DNA of 46,277 nucleotides from a virus, in IMG/VR virus record IMGVR_UViG_3300020603_000033, positions 1 through 46,277 of that record. The stretch is one strand, 5' to 3'. A program made the position numbers and the translations under genes. Shown one piece after another: positions 13,509-22,921 of this stretch; positions within the stretch are counted from its first letter, which is position 1, and each line of letters starts with the position of its first letter. The notes below the pieces were generated by a model. It saw only the letters and a program-made list of their open reading frames with translations, ran no database searches and was not told the origin of the DNA.

Positions 13509-15272
13509 GTGCAGGCCCTTCTCTCCCAGGTCTACTGGCGGGCACCCACCGAACGCGCCCTAACTGTTGTCAGCGAGCGCCTACGAGAGCGCCAAACGTG
13601 GCAGCGACTCATCCGCGAGCGCTCCAAGTACCAGCAAGACCCCGACTCCTTCTCCGCCCTCTCCCGCGCCACACAGCGTTCCCTGGCCCTACGGTTCCAG
13701 AAGCTCGACCAGAAGATCGCGCAGGACCGGACCCTCCTGTACTTCCCATTCGCCCAGCAGCAACGCTTTCACCAGTGCACGCTGTGGGACGAGCCCGGTG
13801 GCCGCAAGGCCATCAAGGCCAAGACGCGCATCGCCGACTGCGGTAACCGCAGCGGGAAGACGATGGCGGGATCCGTCGAGGCAGTGTGGTGGGCCACCGG
13901 CACCCACCCGTACCTGTTCACCCCCGCGCCGCCGCTGACAGTCTGGTACGTCGCGCTGGACTTCCCACACTCCCGAGACATCAACAAGCCGATCCTCGAC
14001 CGCTTCATGCCCGAGGGCGCGCGATGGAACGCGCAGGCCAGGTCCTGGACCCTGCCCAACGGCAGCGAGATCGTCCTCAAGTCTCAGGAAGCTGGCCGAG
14101 CCAAGTTCCAGGGCGGGAACGTGCCGCTCTGCGTGTGGGACGAGGAGGGGAACGACCCCGAGGAGTCCAAGTCCATCTACACCGAGTGCCTCGTCCGGAC
14201 GTGGGACGAGTCCGGCCAGATCGTGATGACTCTAACCCCCATCGAGCAGTACGCGTGGATATGCGAGCTCATCGAGAAGGGCCGCGACGGCGACCCGGAG
14301 ATCGAGGTCCACTCCTGGTCCGGCCTCGACAACCCCTACGTGCCGACCGCCGAGATCGAGGGCATGAGGTTCGAGAGCGAGGAGGAGGAGCAGGTCCGCA
14401 AGTACGGGGCCCTGATACCGCTCGGGACGCGCACCATCTTCAACAAGAGCACCCTCCGCCTCTGGCACGAGGAGTGCCGTAACGCCATCTTCCACTGGGG
14501 CGCCCTGGAGAAGCACGCGCTTGAGGGCGACCTGTACGCGTTCAAGGAACTACGCCCGAGCCCGGAGCCCACTTCGCTCCGGGTGTACGAGTGGCCCACG
14601 AAGCATGACTTCTACATCGTGTGCGTGGATACCAGCGGCGGCGTTGGCGCCAACTACTCCGTCGCCATCGTACTGGCACGCGTACCCCTGCGCGTCGTGG
14701 CGGTGTTTCGGAGCAACGTCGTGCCCGTACCGGAGTTCGCCGTGGCCTGCATGATGCTCGGCCATGCCTACTTCCAGCATCGCATCGACGCCCCTGCGCT
14801 GCTCGCCGCCGAGGAGAACAACCATGGCCACGGCCTCCTGACGGACATCATGCGCGCACGGTATCGCAAGCTGTGGTATCGTCCGAAGGAGACGAAGTTC
14901 GGCTACGAGGACTTCCCTGGCTGGCGAACGGACACGGCAACGCGGCCTGTCCTGGAGTCCGCGGTTCAGGTTGCCATCGAGGAGAACGCAATCCAGATTC
15001 GAGATGTACGCATCGTTGAGGAGTGCCTTCGCTACGAGCGCAACGCGCTGACCGGACGCACGGGCGCCCCTCGCGGACAGCACGACGACACCGTTATCGC
15101 TCTCGGAATCGGCCTCGCTGTCCACGCTATCGAGCCGCTGCCGGCGTTCGCAGTCCCACCTCCGCCCCCGGATGAAAGGGCTCTCCTATGCCAGCCGACC
15201 GCGCCGCCGCCACGAGAACTGCGCCGACAAGCCAAGAGGACGCCGTGGAGAAAGAACCAAGTCATCATCTGA
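13509..15272 (+). CDS. terL: Terminase large subunit (complete)
   Basis: A 587-residue protein starting at GTG after GAGGAA. The ATPase domain has Walker A GNRSGKT at 112-118 and Walker B VPLCVWDEE at 205-213 with catalytic Glu212/213. A coupling motif TLTPIEQ lies near 240. The RNase H-like nuclease domain has VCVDTSGG with Asp374, LAAEENN with Glu435 and GQHDDT with Asp526/Asp527. It is therefore a full motor plus nuclease that packages DNA through the portal encoded at 16392. It differs clearly from the orphan nuclease domain at 6933. The N-terminal 90 residues are helical and basic, as often for TerS or portal contact. Confidence 0.93.
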   Translation: MQALLSQVYWRAPTERALTVVSERLRERQTWQRLIRERSKYQQDPDSFSALSRATQRSLALRFQKLDQKIAQDRTLLYFPFAQQQRFHQCTLWDEPGGRKAIKAKTRIADCGNRSGKTMAGSVEAVWWATGTHPYLFTPAPPLTVWYVALDFPHSRDINKPILDRFMPEGARWNAQARSWTLPNGSEIVLKSQEAGRAKFQGGNVPLCVWDEEGNDPEESKSIYTECLVRTWDESGQIVMTLTPIEQYAWICELIEKGRDGDPEIEVHSWSGLDNPYVPTAEIEGMRFESEEEEQVRKYGALIPLGTRTIFNKSTLRLWHEECRNAIFHWGALEKHALEGDLYAFKELRPSPEPTSLRVYEWPTKHDFYIVCVDTSGGVGANYSVAIVLARVPLRVVAVFRSNVVPVPEFAVACMMLGHAYFQHRIDAPALLAAEENNHGHGLLTDIMRARYRKLWYRPKETKFGYEDFPGWRTDTATRPVLESAVQVAIEENAIQIRDVRIVEECLRYERNALTGRTGAPRGQHDDTVIALGIGLAVHAIEPLPAFAVPPPPPDERALLCQPTAPPPRELRRQAKRTPWRKNQVII

Positions 15273-15772
15273 CCGAGGACCCGGACGACCTCCTTGGCGC
15301 GATCGACACGGACCGCCCGCACAAGCGCGCCGACGACGGGATCCAGGCCATCGGCGCGACCGCCGAAAGCCTCGACACACTTCGCGAAGGACTCTTGGCA
15401 CTTGAGGTTCAACAGGCCACTACGCTTACCCTCATCCTGAGAGCCCTCCAGGAGAGCGCAGAGCCGCTTCAACGCGCCATCGAGAAGGTGCGCCAAGAGC
15501 AGAAGATCGTCCACGCCTTCTACGACCTCCCGCAAGAAGTGAAGGCATGGCTTCTCTCTCTCGCTGCCCAGGGCAACACGACGCCTGGGCAGGTGGCGGG
15601 CACCATCCTCTCGCAGCATATGTCGTGGCACCAGGACTCGTTCATCGTGCTCTTCAAGGGCACGGAAGAGCTCACCCAGCACGTACTCAGCTTGGCGCAT
15701 GGGCGCGGCATCGGCCCCGAGGAGGTTGTGCTTCGCTCAATTCGCTTTGCGTGGGAGAACGCGTGTCTGTAA
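15188..15772 (+). CDS. Hypothetical helical protein after TerL
   Basis: A 194-residue protein overlapping the TerL end by 85 bases if the ATG is used. A GTG at 15245 after AGAGGA would shorten the overlap and remove the low-complexity start. The body is helical: ALEVQQATTLTLILRALQES and LQRAIEKVRQEQKIVHAFYD form a long amphipathic stretch, then DLPQEVKAWLLSLAAQG and a final FKGTEELTQHVLSLAHGRGI. No family recognised. The position between TerL and portal suggests a minor head or packaging accessory protein. Confidence 0.6.
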   Translation: MPADRAAATRTAPTSQEDAVEKEPSHHLTEDPDDLLGAIDTDRPHKRADDGIQAIGATAESLDTLREGLLALEVQQATTLTLILRALQESAEPLQRAIEKVRQEQKIVHAFYDLPQEVKAWLLSLAAQGNTTPGQVAGTILSQHMSWHQDSFIVLFKGTEELTQHVLSLAHGRGIGPEEVVLRSIRFAWENACL

Positions 15773-15831
15773 CATGATATGTGACGCGCTGGATTGGGAA
15801 TTGTTCCTCTCACAGAGAACAGAGGTGCCCT

Positions 15832-16119
15832 ATGCCGATACCCGAGGGTGCCGTGCAGGCGCTACAGCAACAGAAACCCCGCACGTACGAAGCGTTGTCT
15901 CGCTTCATCAACGCCCTCGCCGCGTTGCCGCAGGCAGACGACGTGGTGGCCACCACGGTCAATGCCCTCGCCGACCAACTCGGCCAAGCGACCCAGCCTA
16001 CGGAATCACGGGTCCCCTCCGCACCGAACAACATGACCGGCAGGCCCTTCAACGCGCAGGCAGCCCGAGCGCAGATGCGCCCGGCGAGCGAGCGCGCTGC
16101 CGGCATGATGCCAACATAG
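15832..16119 (+). CDS. Small head-region protein
   Basis: A 95-residue protein. The ATG at 15832 is preferred over an upstream one because AGAGG lies just before it. Residues 10-50 are helical (AVQALQQQKPRTYEALSRFI, then NALAALPQADD); the second half is Pro/Ala/Arg-rich and disordered. No family; possibly a small capsid-associated or portal-associated protein given its neighbours. Confidence 0.6.
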   Translation: MPIPEGAVQALQQQKPRTYEALSRFINALAALPQADDVVATTVNALADQLGQATQPTESRVPSAPNNMTGRPFNAQAARAQMRPASERAAGMMPT

Positions 16120-16129
16120 GGAGCTACCG

Positions 16130-16390
16130 ATGCCGAGGAAGTACACGCCCCCGACGCCCGAAGGAAAGACACTCAGCGTCGACCGAACCGTCCGCGGCCA
16201 GGCCCTGCAAGGGACACCCGACGCGGCCGCCATCCCCACGCCGTCCCCGCTCTCCCGCCCCGATCCGAGTGAGGGCCAAGCCCTGGTAGGCGCGCCACAG
16301 AACGTGGCGAAGCCTGGGGCCACGCCCGCCACCGTGGCGCCCGGACGGGGCCAGAACCGAGGACTGAAAGGCACCCCGAGGAACGGCTAA
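16130..16390 (+). CDS. Small proline-rich disordered protein
   Basis: An 86-residue protein after AGGGAG. It is Pro/Gly/Thr-rich with no hydrophobic core, and has internal echoes GQALQGTP, GQALVGAP and GLKGTP. It ends two bases before the portal ATG. It is likely an unstructured linker or cargo-type head protein; no family recognised. Confidence 0.58.
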   Translation: MPRKYTPPTPEGKTLSVDRTVRGQALQGTPDAAAIPTPSPLSRPDPSEGQALVGAPQNVAKPGATPATVAPGRGQNRGLKGTPRNG

Positions 16391-16391
16391 C

Positions 16392-18302
16392 ATGCCCTAC
16401 CTCGAAACCGTTCCGGGCATCGCCCAACCGGAAGTCGTGCCATACGACAGACGGTCTGGGGACGAACTCCTCCGGACACTCTGGAGGCTCTTCCGGACTT
16501 CCCGAGCCATGCGCCAACCGTACGAAGGCCAGTGGGCCGAGTTCTGGAAGGGCTGGGAAGGCTCCTTGGCGCTCTCTGAGACAGACGCCCTCCCCAAGCA
16601 CTACTTCAACCACATCTGGAAGGTCACCGAGCAGGTAGTGGCGCGCCTGACAGAGGAACTGCCGGAGTGGAACGTCCTGCCCGTCGAACGCGACGACGAA
16701 GAGCTCGCCCGTGTCATGGAGAAGTACTTGGAGTGGACCACACGCTGCGTCGGCGCGGCAGGTCCACTCCAAGAGGGCATCCGCTCTGCGGAGGTGGCGG
16801 GCACAGCGATCTGGAAAACGCCCTGGAATCCTGATCTCTCCCGCGGCCGTGGCAACAACGAGCTCTACTGCTGTGACCTTCTGCGGCTGTACCCCGATCT
16901 CTCCAAGACCCGCCTCGACCAGATGACCTTCCTCATACAGGAGTTCTTCCTGGAGACCGCCTACATCCGCCGCCGCTGGGGCGTTGACGTGCCTCCAGTA
17001 CAGGTGTTCTCCGACTTGGAGACCGACCAAGGCCTAGTGACCACGGCGAACCGGTCGACCGCCTTCGGCACAGCGAACCTCCCCATCGTCTACGGCAGCC
17101 CCGAGGGCACGATCATCACCGGCCGTACCAGAGTCCTTGAGTGCTGGATACGGGACTTCGTGGTCGCCTCCACCGGCATCGCCATCCCGGAACCCCAGCG
17201 ACACAAGGCCAAGCACCCCGACTGGTATCTGGTCTACGTCACCGAGGACCGCCTACTGCCCCACCAAGGCGCGCCCGAAGGCAACGGCGTCGTCCATGTC
17301 CCGTACTCCGAGCCGCCGTACGTGGTCTACAAGCCGATCACGAGTCCCCTCCAGTTCTACGGCGTCTCGCCCACCCATCCCCTCCTCGACCCGCAGCGGG
17401 ACTACAACGAGGCCCGCGAGCAACTGCGTGAGCACCGCGTCCGACTCACCCAGCCGCATATGACCGTGGACCCGCGATACCCAATCGACATGCGGGAGTT
17501 CGCGAACCGCGACCAGCCCATGCCCGTGCCCCCTGGGGCGATCCAGTACCTCCTACCGCCGGTCCTCGGGCCGGAGGTGATGCAGGCCATCAACATGGGC
17601 GCGAACGACCTGGAGGACATCAGCGGCGTGCACGACGTGTCCCGTGGCCAGCGTGTGCCCCAACTCACTGCGGGCGTGGCCATCAGCGCCCTCCAGCAGA
17701 AGGCAGAGACGCGCATCAACGCCCGCGTGCCCCTACTCACCGAGGCCCTGGTCAAGGTGGGCAAGAACTGGCTCTCGAACGGCGCACAGCAGTTGGGCCT
17801 CGCGGGGATGCTCCGACTTGCAGGCGCGAGCGACCCGAACCTGAGCAAGATCGACTTCGCCGCGTTCGTCAACGAGACACGCGACGTGCTCGACTTCGAC
17901 GTGCAGGTGACCGTCGGCAGCTCTGCCGCCGAGCGTACCGAGCTTCAGAACATGGCAGTGCTCCTGGCCCAGGCCGGACACCTCGACGCCGAGTCGGTCT
18001 TGGAGATGTTCCGGGTCCCAGGCCGATACCGGATACTGGAACGCATCGAGCGGAGCAAGCAGGAGGCAGCCATGCTCCAAGCCGCGCAACAGGTCGGCCA
18101 AACCCAGGGCGAGGCGCCCAACCCATACTCCGACGAAACTGTCGCGGGCGCCCAAGACATGCAGCAGTTGCCACCGGAGCTCCAGAACGTCCTCGCGGTC
18201 GTCGGCGAGTACCTGGGCCCCGACGTGATGAACTTCGCCTTCCGAGGGCTCCAGCGTGAACGGGGCGCTGCCCTCGCGGTTACCCAGGCGGGTGCGGCGT
18301 GA
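16392..18302 (+). CDS. Portal protein
   Basis: A 636-residue protein of the length and layout of short-tailed phage portals. It has an N-terminal helical stem (LLRTLWRLFRTSRAMRQPYE), wing strands (WNVLPVERDD), a clip-like middle (DRLLPHQGAPEGNGVVHVPY), then FYGVSPTHPLLDPQRDYNEA and the long C-terminal helices (INMGANDLEDISGVHDVSRG, VAISALQQKAETRINARVPL). The HPLLDPQ.DYNEARE and DISGVHDVSRG patterns are typical of portals. It forms the dodecameric DNA gate at one capsid vertex and docks TerL. The C-terminal 100 residues are Gln/Ala-rich and may reach the capsid interior. Confidence 0.86.
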   Translation: MPYLETVPGIAQPEVVPYDRRSGDELLRTLWRLFRTSRAMRQPYEGQWAEFWKGWEGSLALSETDALPKHYFNHIWKVTEQVVARLTEELPEWNVLPVERDDEELARVMEKYLEWTTRCVGAAGPLQEGIRSAEVAGTAIWKTPWNPDLSRGRGNNELYCCDLLRLYPDLSKTRLDQMTFLIQEFFLETAYIRRRWGVDVPPVQVFSDLETDQGLVTTANRSTAFGTANLPIVYGSPEGTIITGRTRVLECWIRDFVVASTGIAIPEPQRHKAKHPDWYLVYVTEDRLLPHQGAPEGNGVVHVPYSEPPYVVYKPITSPLQFYGVSPTHPLLDPQRDYNEAREQLREHRVRLTQPHMTVDPRYPIDMREFANRDQPMPVPPGAIQYLLPPVLGPEVMQAINMGANDLEDISGVHDVSRGQRVPQLTAGVAISALQQKAETRINARVPLLTEALVKVGKNWLSNGAQQLGLAGMLRLAGASDPNLSKIDFAAFVNETRDVLDFDVQVTVGSSAAERTELQNMAVLLAQAGHLDAESVLEMFRVPGRYRILERIERSKQEAAMLQAAQQVGQTQGEAPNPYSDETVAGAQDMQQLPPELQNVLAVVGEYLGPDVMNFAFRGLQRERGAALAVTQAGAA

Positions 18303-18422
18303 CGAGACGAGTTTCTTTCAACCTGTTCTACATGCGTAGTAGGCCTACTTTGGGGTCTCAGGGCGGCATTTCACGACACTTGGCGAGTTCTCTGCAACTA
18401 ATCCAGGGCTAGGAGTCGGCCC

Positions 18423-18848
18423 ATGTCAGTCACGGAGCTCTACCTAGACGACCAGCGCGAGACGAGTAAGCTAGCGATCCTCGTCGATGACGACGCGCTT
18501 ACCGACTTCTCCACCGACCCGGCCACCGGCAACGTCATCCTCTGCGGCCGGTGTGGGATGTTCAGCCTCTTCGTCGAGGCGTACCCAGAGTCCGGCCACG
18601 AGATCCGCATGAAGCTGCAATCCACCTGGCGGGACGATATCGCCACATGGGCCACCCAGTGGGACGGCAACGCGGATGACGTCGCGCCCCAGGTCTTCAT
18701 CTTCAAGGAGGCGACGTTGGCTGACGAGCCGATCGAGATCGGGCCCTTCTACGGCGGTGCCGTCGCCATCCGCTGCAAGTACGGATACAACGGCGGCTCG
18801 GGCGACGGTGCCGTGTTGAAGGTTTACGTCCGAGGCCGCGCACAGTAG
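18423..18848 (+). CDS. Hypothetical structural protein
   Basis: A 141-residue protein after a 120-base gap that contains the perfect palindrome GTAGGCCTAC at 18339-18348 and no clear promoter. The protein looks all-beta: TSKLAILVDDDALTDFSTDP, then GNVILCGRCGMFSLFVEAYP and AVAIRCKYGYNGGSGDGAVL. That suits a small virion or fibre-attached domain. It is followed by a fibre-like gene with a short gap. No family recognised. Confidence 0.62.
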   Translation: MSVTELYLDDQRETSKLAILVDDDALTDFSTDPATGNVILCGRCGMFSLFVEAYPESGHEIRMKLQSTWRDDIATWATQWDGNADDVAPQVFIFKEATLADEPIEIGPFYGGAVAIRCKYGYNGGSGDGAVLKVYVRGRAQ

Positions 18849-18857
18849 GAGTCCGAC

Positions 18858-20408
18858 ATGCCCGGCTTTCCGCACGTCCAAGCCCTAGAGGGTCTGTCTG
18901 ACGTAGACCTCGGCACGGTGAGCGACGGACAGGTCCTCCAGTACGTCTCGGCCAACGGGCTGTGGCAGAACGTGACCCTGGCGGTAGCGATCATCCCGTC
19001 GGGCATACCGGCTACCAAGATCGCCAACGGCTCCGTGGAAGACGCCGAGTTCCAGTACCTCAACGGCGTCACCAGCGCCATACAGACCCAACTGGGCGCA
19101 AAGCAGCCGCTCGACGCGGACCTCACTGCCTTGGCCGGGCTCGATGCCACCGCAGGCTTCCTCGCACGTACCGGCGCGGGCGCTTTCGCTGTCCGTACGC
19201 TGACGGGCACCACCAACCAAGTCAGCATCACCAACCCCACCGGGGCTGCGGGCGATCCCGTCTTCTCCCTGCCGCAGAGCATCGCCACGACCTCCACCCC
19301 GCAGTTCTTGGCGATGGGCCTGGGCACTGGTTCCCCTGGCAACGTGCTCCACGTCTACGAGAGCAGCGCGGACGACATGACCGCCGGAGACGGTTCGCTC
19401 GTCATCGTCGAGCAGGCATCTGCTGGCGATGCCGCCATACAGTTCGAGCTCACGGGCGCCAAGATATGGTCCCTCGGCATCGACAACTCTCAGACGAACG
19501 ACCCGTTCTGCATCTACGACGGTTCAACGGTCCGGCTCTCAATCAACGGTTCTACCGGTGTCGTCACGATGGGTGCCGGCGCGGACATGGGCGACAGCGA
19601 CATCACGAACGTCGGGAACATCGCGCTCGACTCGCTCACCGCTGACGGCACCACCATCACCATCGGCGGGACGCCGAGCATTGTCCTGACGAACGCCACG
19701 ACGATCGCCATAACGCTTGGCGACGACGCCGGGGACGACCTGCTCGTGGACGCCACAACGCTTGTCGTCGAGGGCGACAATGCCCGAGTGGGAGTCGGTA
19801 CGGCAGCGCCAGCCTCGAAGCTGCACGTGCTGGGGACCACCGGGGATACGTCTGGCCTCCGGGTGCAGGGAACCGCCGTGACGATCGCCGCGTACGACGA
19901 TGGATTCTCCCAAGCCATCATTGGCGCTCATTCCAACCATCAGCTTGGGTTTATCGTCAACAACGTACGCGTCGCCATCCTGACGACCGACAAGGCGCTC
20001 AAGTGCCTAAACGCCGGGGGCACGCCAGCGGGCGCAAGCGGCACGGCTGGCATCTTCGCCAACGGCTCGGGGGCGGCGTGCGAGCTCTACGGCCTCGACG
20101 CGGCGGGGAACGCGCCGCAGCTCACGCCGCACGATCGGGTCACTGGCGAGCTCTTCCTGCGCTCCACGAACCTTCACACCGGACGCAGGGAAACGCTCTG
20201 GCAGGAGCGCATGGTTCACGTCGTGGAGAAGTGCGCGGAGAAACTGGGAATCGCCCACGATCCGCTCTGGGAGCTCGCTTGGCTTCCGGTGGACATGCGC
20301 AAGCCGTGGCTGGGCGAAGATGACGCGCCTGACTACTTCGCCGTCCAGGCGGCCTCGGAGTCGAAGGGCGACGGAACACTGCTCACCGCCGAGGAGGCGT
20401 CCCTGTGA
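18858..20408 (+). CDS. Tail-fibre-like protein with shared C-terminal module
   Basis: A 516-residue protein. Residues 55-95 include the common fibre repeat NGVTSAIQTQLGAKQPLDAD with LTALAGL. Residues 130-330 are Gly/Thr/Ser-rich beta repeats (VTMGAGADMGDSDITNVGNI, LTNATTIAITLGDDAGDDLL) of the trimeric fibre type. From about residue 405 a module ELYGLDAAGNAPQLTPHD, then LHTGRRETLWQERM and a short helix, is shared with the protein at 21122. It probably forms part of a receptor-binding fibre or a head fibre. The position between portal and scaffold is unusual for a fibre gene. Confidence 0.75.
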   Translation: MPGFPHVQALEGLSDVDLGTVSDGQVLQYVSANGLWQNVTLAVAIIPSGIPATKIANGSVEDAEFQYLNGVTSAIQTQLGAKQPLDADLTALAGLDATAGFLARTGAGAFAVRTLTGTTNQVSITNPTGAAGDPVFSLPQSIATTSTPQFLAMGLGTGSPGNVLHVYESSADDMTAGDGSLVIVEQASAGDAAIQFELTGAKIWSLGIDNSQTNDPFCIYDGSTVRLSINGSTGVVTMGAGADMGDSDITNVGNIALDSLTADGTTITIGGTPSIVLTNATTIAITLGDDAGDDLLVDATTLVVEGDNARVGVGTAAPASKLHVLGTTGDTSGLRVQGTAVTIAAYDDGFSQAIIGAHSNHQLGFIVNNVRVAILTTDKALKCLNAGGTPAGASGTAGIFANGSGAACELYGLDAAGNAPQLTPHDRVTGELFLRSTNLHTGRRETLWQERMVHVVEKCAEKLGIAHDPLWELAWLPVDMRKPWLGEDDAPDYFAVQAASESKGDGTLLTAEEASL

Positions 20409-20818
20409 AGCTGCCCCTGACCTATATCCCCTCATCGACGCCAGGCCAGTTCTTTCACTCCGACGCAGCGGGCGTCGCCAAGCTCTTGTCGCTGTTCGAT
20501 TTCTCGGCCGAGCGGCACGAGCGCACACAACGCATCGCGGCGCTCAGGCTTCGCAAGCTCATGCTCGACGCCCACGAGGCGCAGTTGGACATGGTTGAGC
20601 TTGCCGACGATGAGCTCGACGTGCTCCGCCGTGTGCTCGCCGATCCGAAGGCGCACCTACAGGAGGCCGCGATCATCGACGGTAGGGCGATACCAGTGCG
20701 CGAGGGCGTCCTGAGGGAACTGTTCGTCGTGGCTGCGATGGAGAACCTGCGCCTGGTTCTTGACGAGAAGCCCGGACTCTACGCGGGGCTTCCCGAGCGC
20801 CCCGAGCCATCTTCGTGA
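20405..20818 (+). CDS. Hypothetical helical protein between fibre genes
   Basis: A 137-residue protein starting at GTG (20405) that overlaps the fibre gene stop by four bases. Mostly helical and charged after residue 20: RTQRIAALRLRKLMLDAHEA, then LADDELDVLRRVLADPKAHL and VLRELFVVAAMENLRLVLDE. It resembles a fibre-assembly or chaperone-type protein in size and place, but no motif confirms that. Confidence 0.58.
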   Translation: MKLPLTYIPSSTPGQFFHSDAAGVAKLLSLFDFSAERHERTQRIAALRLRKLMLDAHEAQLDMVELADDELDVLRRVLADPKAHLQEAAIIDGRAIPVREGVLRELFVVAAMENLRLVLDEKPGLYAGLPERPEPSS

Positions 20819-20831
20819 GGACACTGCAACC

Positions 20832-21122
20832 ATGACCCAGATGCCCGCGAACGCAAGAACGCTCTGGCAGTCGGTGGCCACGACTCTGAGTATGCTGACC
20901 GCCTTGGTAACGCTCGGCACACTCATCTACTCACAGGGCAGGGCGGCAGCGCGGCTTGAAGCTGTGGAGCGGGACGTTGGCGAGGTGCGGGTAGTCGTCA
21001 AGGACATCGAGAAGTCCATGGCCAACCAAACGGCGAACGTCCAGGTGCTGGCCGCCCAGATGACCAACCTCCATGACCGCCTCAGCGAGATCGAGCGGCG
21101 GCAACGTAGGGGAACCAACTGA
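20832..21122 (+). CDS. Membrane helix plus coiled-coil protein
   Basis: A 96-residue protein from the ATG after GAGGA. Residues 12-33 (QSVATTLSMLTALVTLGTLI) form one membrane helix. Residues 38-90 are a coiled coil (RLEAVERDVGEVRVVVKDIE, LAAQMTNLHDRLSEIERRQR). The layout resembles XhlA-like hemolysin/holin-associated proteins and some spanin-like proteins, so a lysis role is possible, but no endolysin neighbour supports it. Its stop overlaps the start of the next gene. Confidence 0.58.
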   Translation: MTQMPANARTLWQSVATTLSMLTALVTLGTLIYSQGRAAARLEAVERDVGEVRVVVKDIEKSMANQTANVQVLAAQMTNLHDRLSEIERRQRRGTN

Positions 21123-22117
21123 TGAGCACGACACTTGCCGCGAACGGCGCGATCCTGCAAGGCGATGGCACCGTCTATCAGCCCACCACCACGCCCAACC
21201 TCCTCGAAGGCACAGCGTACTCCTTCGCGGATGAGGCCCCTGCCGACGCGGACGTGGCAGCCTCCAGCGTTCAACTATGGGTCGACGAGACCAACGGCTA
21301 CCTCCACTTCCGGCTCAAGTACGCTGACGGGACCGTGAAGGACGCGAAGGTCACCCTGGACACTGCGGCGCTCTCGGCTACCCAGCTCAAGCTTGGCCCC
21401 GTAGGCACTGTAGCCATCCAGGACGCCACTGGTCGGCTGGGCATGGGTACTGACGCCCCGGAGTCATACCTCCATCTCGTCGGCGGGAGCGGGCTGCGGC
21501 TGGGGCTCAGCAGCGGCTTGCAGTGCTCCGTCTACAACACCGCCTATAGCTACTCCGCCTATGGCACGCTCACGAACTACCCGGTAGGCATCCACGTGAA
21601 CAACGTCCTCCGCGCCCTGTTCACGACGGACAACGCCTTTGCCCTCGCGAAGGCGTCGGCCGAGCCCACACCCCAGGCGAGTTACGCGGGGCTGTACTCG
21701 CTCCTGGTAGGCGGGACGACGGAGCTCTTCGCCCAGGACTCGGCTGGCAACGAGCAGCAGTTGACCCCTCACGATCCGGCTACGGGCGAGACCTACGTGC
21801 GAACCCGGAACCGTTTCACGGGCAAGGAGCAGATCATCTGGACCGAGCGGATCGCCCGCGTGCTTGAGGCGCTCGCCGACGCGGCAGGCATCAAGCATGA
21901 ACCGCTGATCGAGGAGTCCTGGGCACCCGAACCCCAGCGCGCCGACTGGGCGTCAACTCAGGAGCAAGCGCGGGCGCAGTCGGAAGGGCACGCTGCGGCT
22001 TGGGAGGCGCTGCCTGATGGCGAGCGCCAGAAGACGCCGAGGCCGGAACCGCACGAACGCCAGCCAGAGCCAGCCTACTTCGCTGCGCACCGGAAGGCAC
22101 AGAAGGAGACCGCATGA
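21122..22117 (+). CDS. Second fibre-like protein with the shared module
   Basis: A 331-residue protein. It begins with beta-rich sequence (LAANGAILQGDGTVYQPTTT), has GTVAIQDATGRLGMGTDAPE typical of fibre shafts, then ELFAQDSAGNEQQLTPHD, RFTGKEQIIWTERI and a helix ARVLEALADAAGIKHEPLIE. That module aligns with the end of the protein at 18858. The last 80 residues are Glu/Ala/Pro-rich. Probably a virion fibre or decoration. It is coupled by ATGA with the next gene. Confidence 0.7.
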   Translation: MSTTLAANGAILQGDGTVYQPTTTPNLLEGTAYSFADEAPADADVAASSVQLWVDETNGYLHFRLKYADGTVKDAKVTLDTAALSATQLKLGPVGTVAIQDATGRLGMGTDAPESYLHLVGGSGLRLGLSSGLQCSVYNTAYSYSAYGTLTNYPVGIHVNNVLRALFTTDNAFALAKASAEPTPQASYAGLYSLLVGGTTELFAQDSAGNEQQLTPHDPATGETYVRTRNRFTGKEQIIWTERIARVLEALADAAGIKHEPLIEESWAPEPQRADWASTQEQARAQSEGHAAAWEALPDGERQKTPRPEPHERQPEPAYFAAHRKAQKETA

Positions 22118-22914
22118 ACAGCGCAGAGGTCGCTGCCATCAAGAGCAGTATCGAGGCGCAGAACGCGGCAGCGCCGAAGACTGTCGACCTTCCCGATGGA
22201 ACCGCTTCTCAATCAGGGCCTGGGCAGAGTCCTACCGGAGCACCGGCTGCACCTGCTCCAGGCCCGTCGACCGCCCCAGTGCCGCCAACTTCCCCCGCCA
22301 CGGAAATCACCGTTGACGGGCAGACGCTGACGGCCGATCAAGTACGCCAGATGCTCAACCAACTGCAGGCCACTCAGCAGAAGGAGCAGCAGTTGGCGGA
22401 GCGCGAACGTTCGCTCGCCGAGACCCGTCGCACCCTGGAGGGCACCGTACAGGAGCTCCTAGGTCGTCCGGCGGGTCAGCCTACTCTTCCCCCACCGCCA
22501 CAGCCGACCCCGGCCCCAACGGCACCTGCCACACCAGGCATGGACGCCCTGGAGTCGATATCGGCGCGGCTCGCACGGATCGAGCGGGAGGCCCAGATAC
22601 AGGGCCTCAAGGAGCGCCACGGCAACATCGACGAGCACGCCGTGCGCGCGGTCCTGGAGCAATACCCTGGGGTCCCGCCGGATACTGCCCTGGCCCTCGT
22701 GGTCGGCACCGCCACCCTCTCCAAGCAGTCCGAGGCCGCAGGCCAAGCGGCTGCTCAGAGGGCCGGTGAGGCAGCCCGTACCGAAGGTCCGTCGAACACA
22801 GGCGTGGTCGTCACACAACCGATCGACGTCTCCAATACGCCCTGGGAGGGCCTTGACGCGCTGGCCGTCAGGGGCATGAAGGAGACAGGCAGAGGCTTGC
22901 TCGTCCGCAAGTAG
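22114..22914 (+). CDS. Scaffold-like protein
   Basis: A 266-residue protein immediately before the capsid gene, the classical scaffold position. It has a Pro/Ala-rich N part (residues 20-65), a Gln/Glu-rich coiled coil (QVRQMLNQLQATQQKEQQLA and ERERSLAETRRTLEGT), a second Pro-rich linker, and a helical half with SISARLARIEREAQIQGLKE. The end is basic. These are normal features of scaffolding proteins that guide procapsid assembly. No protease motif is seen, so scaffold removal could be by exit rather than cleavage. Confidence 0.72.
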   Translation: MNSAEVAAIKSSIEAQNAAAPKTVDLPDGTASQSGPGQSPTGAPAAPAPGPSTAPVPPTSPATEITVDGQTLTADQVRQMLNQLQATQQKEQQLAERERSLAETRRTLEGTVQELLGRPAGQPTLPPPPQPTPAPTAPATPGMDALESISARLARIEREAQIQGLKERHGNIDEHAVRAVLEQYPGVPPDTALALVVGTATLSKQSEAAGQAAAQRAGEAARTEGPSNTGVVVTQPIDVSNTPWEGLDALAVRGMKETGRGLLVRK

Positions 22915-22921
22915 GTAAGCC

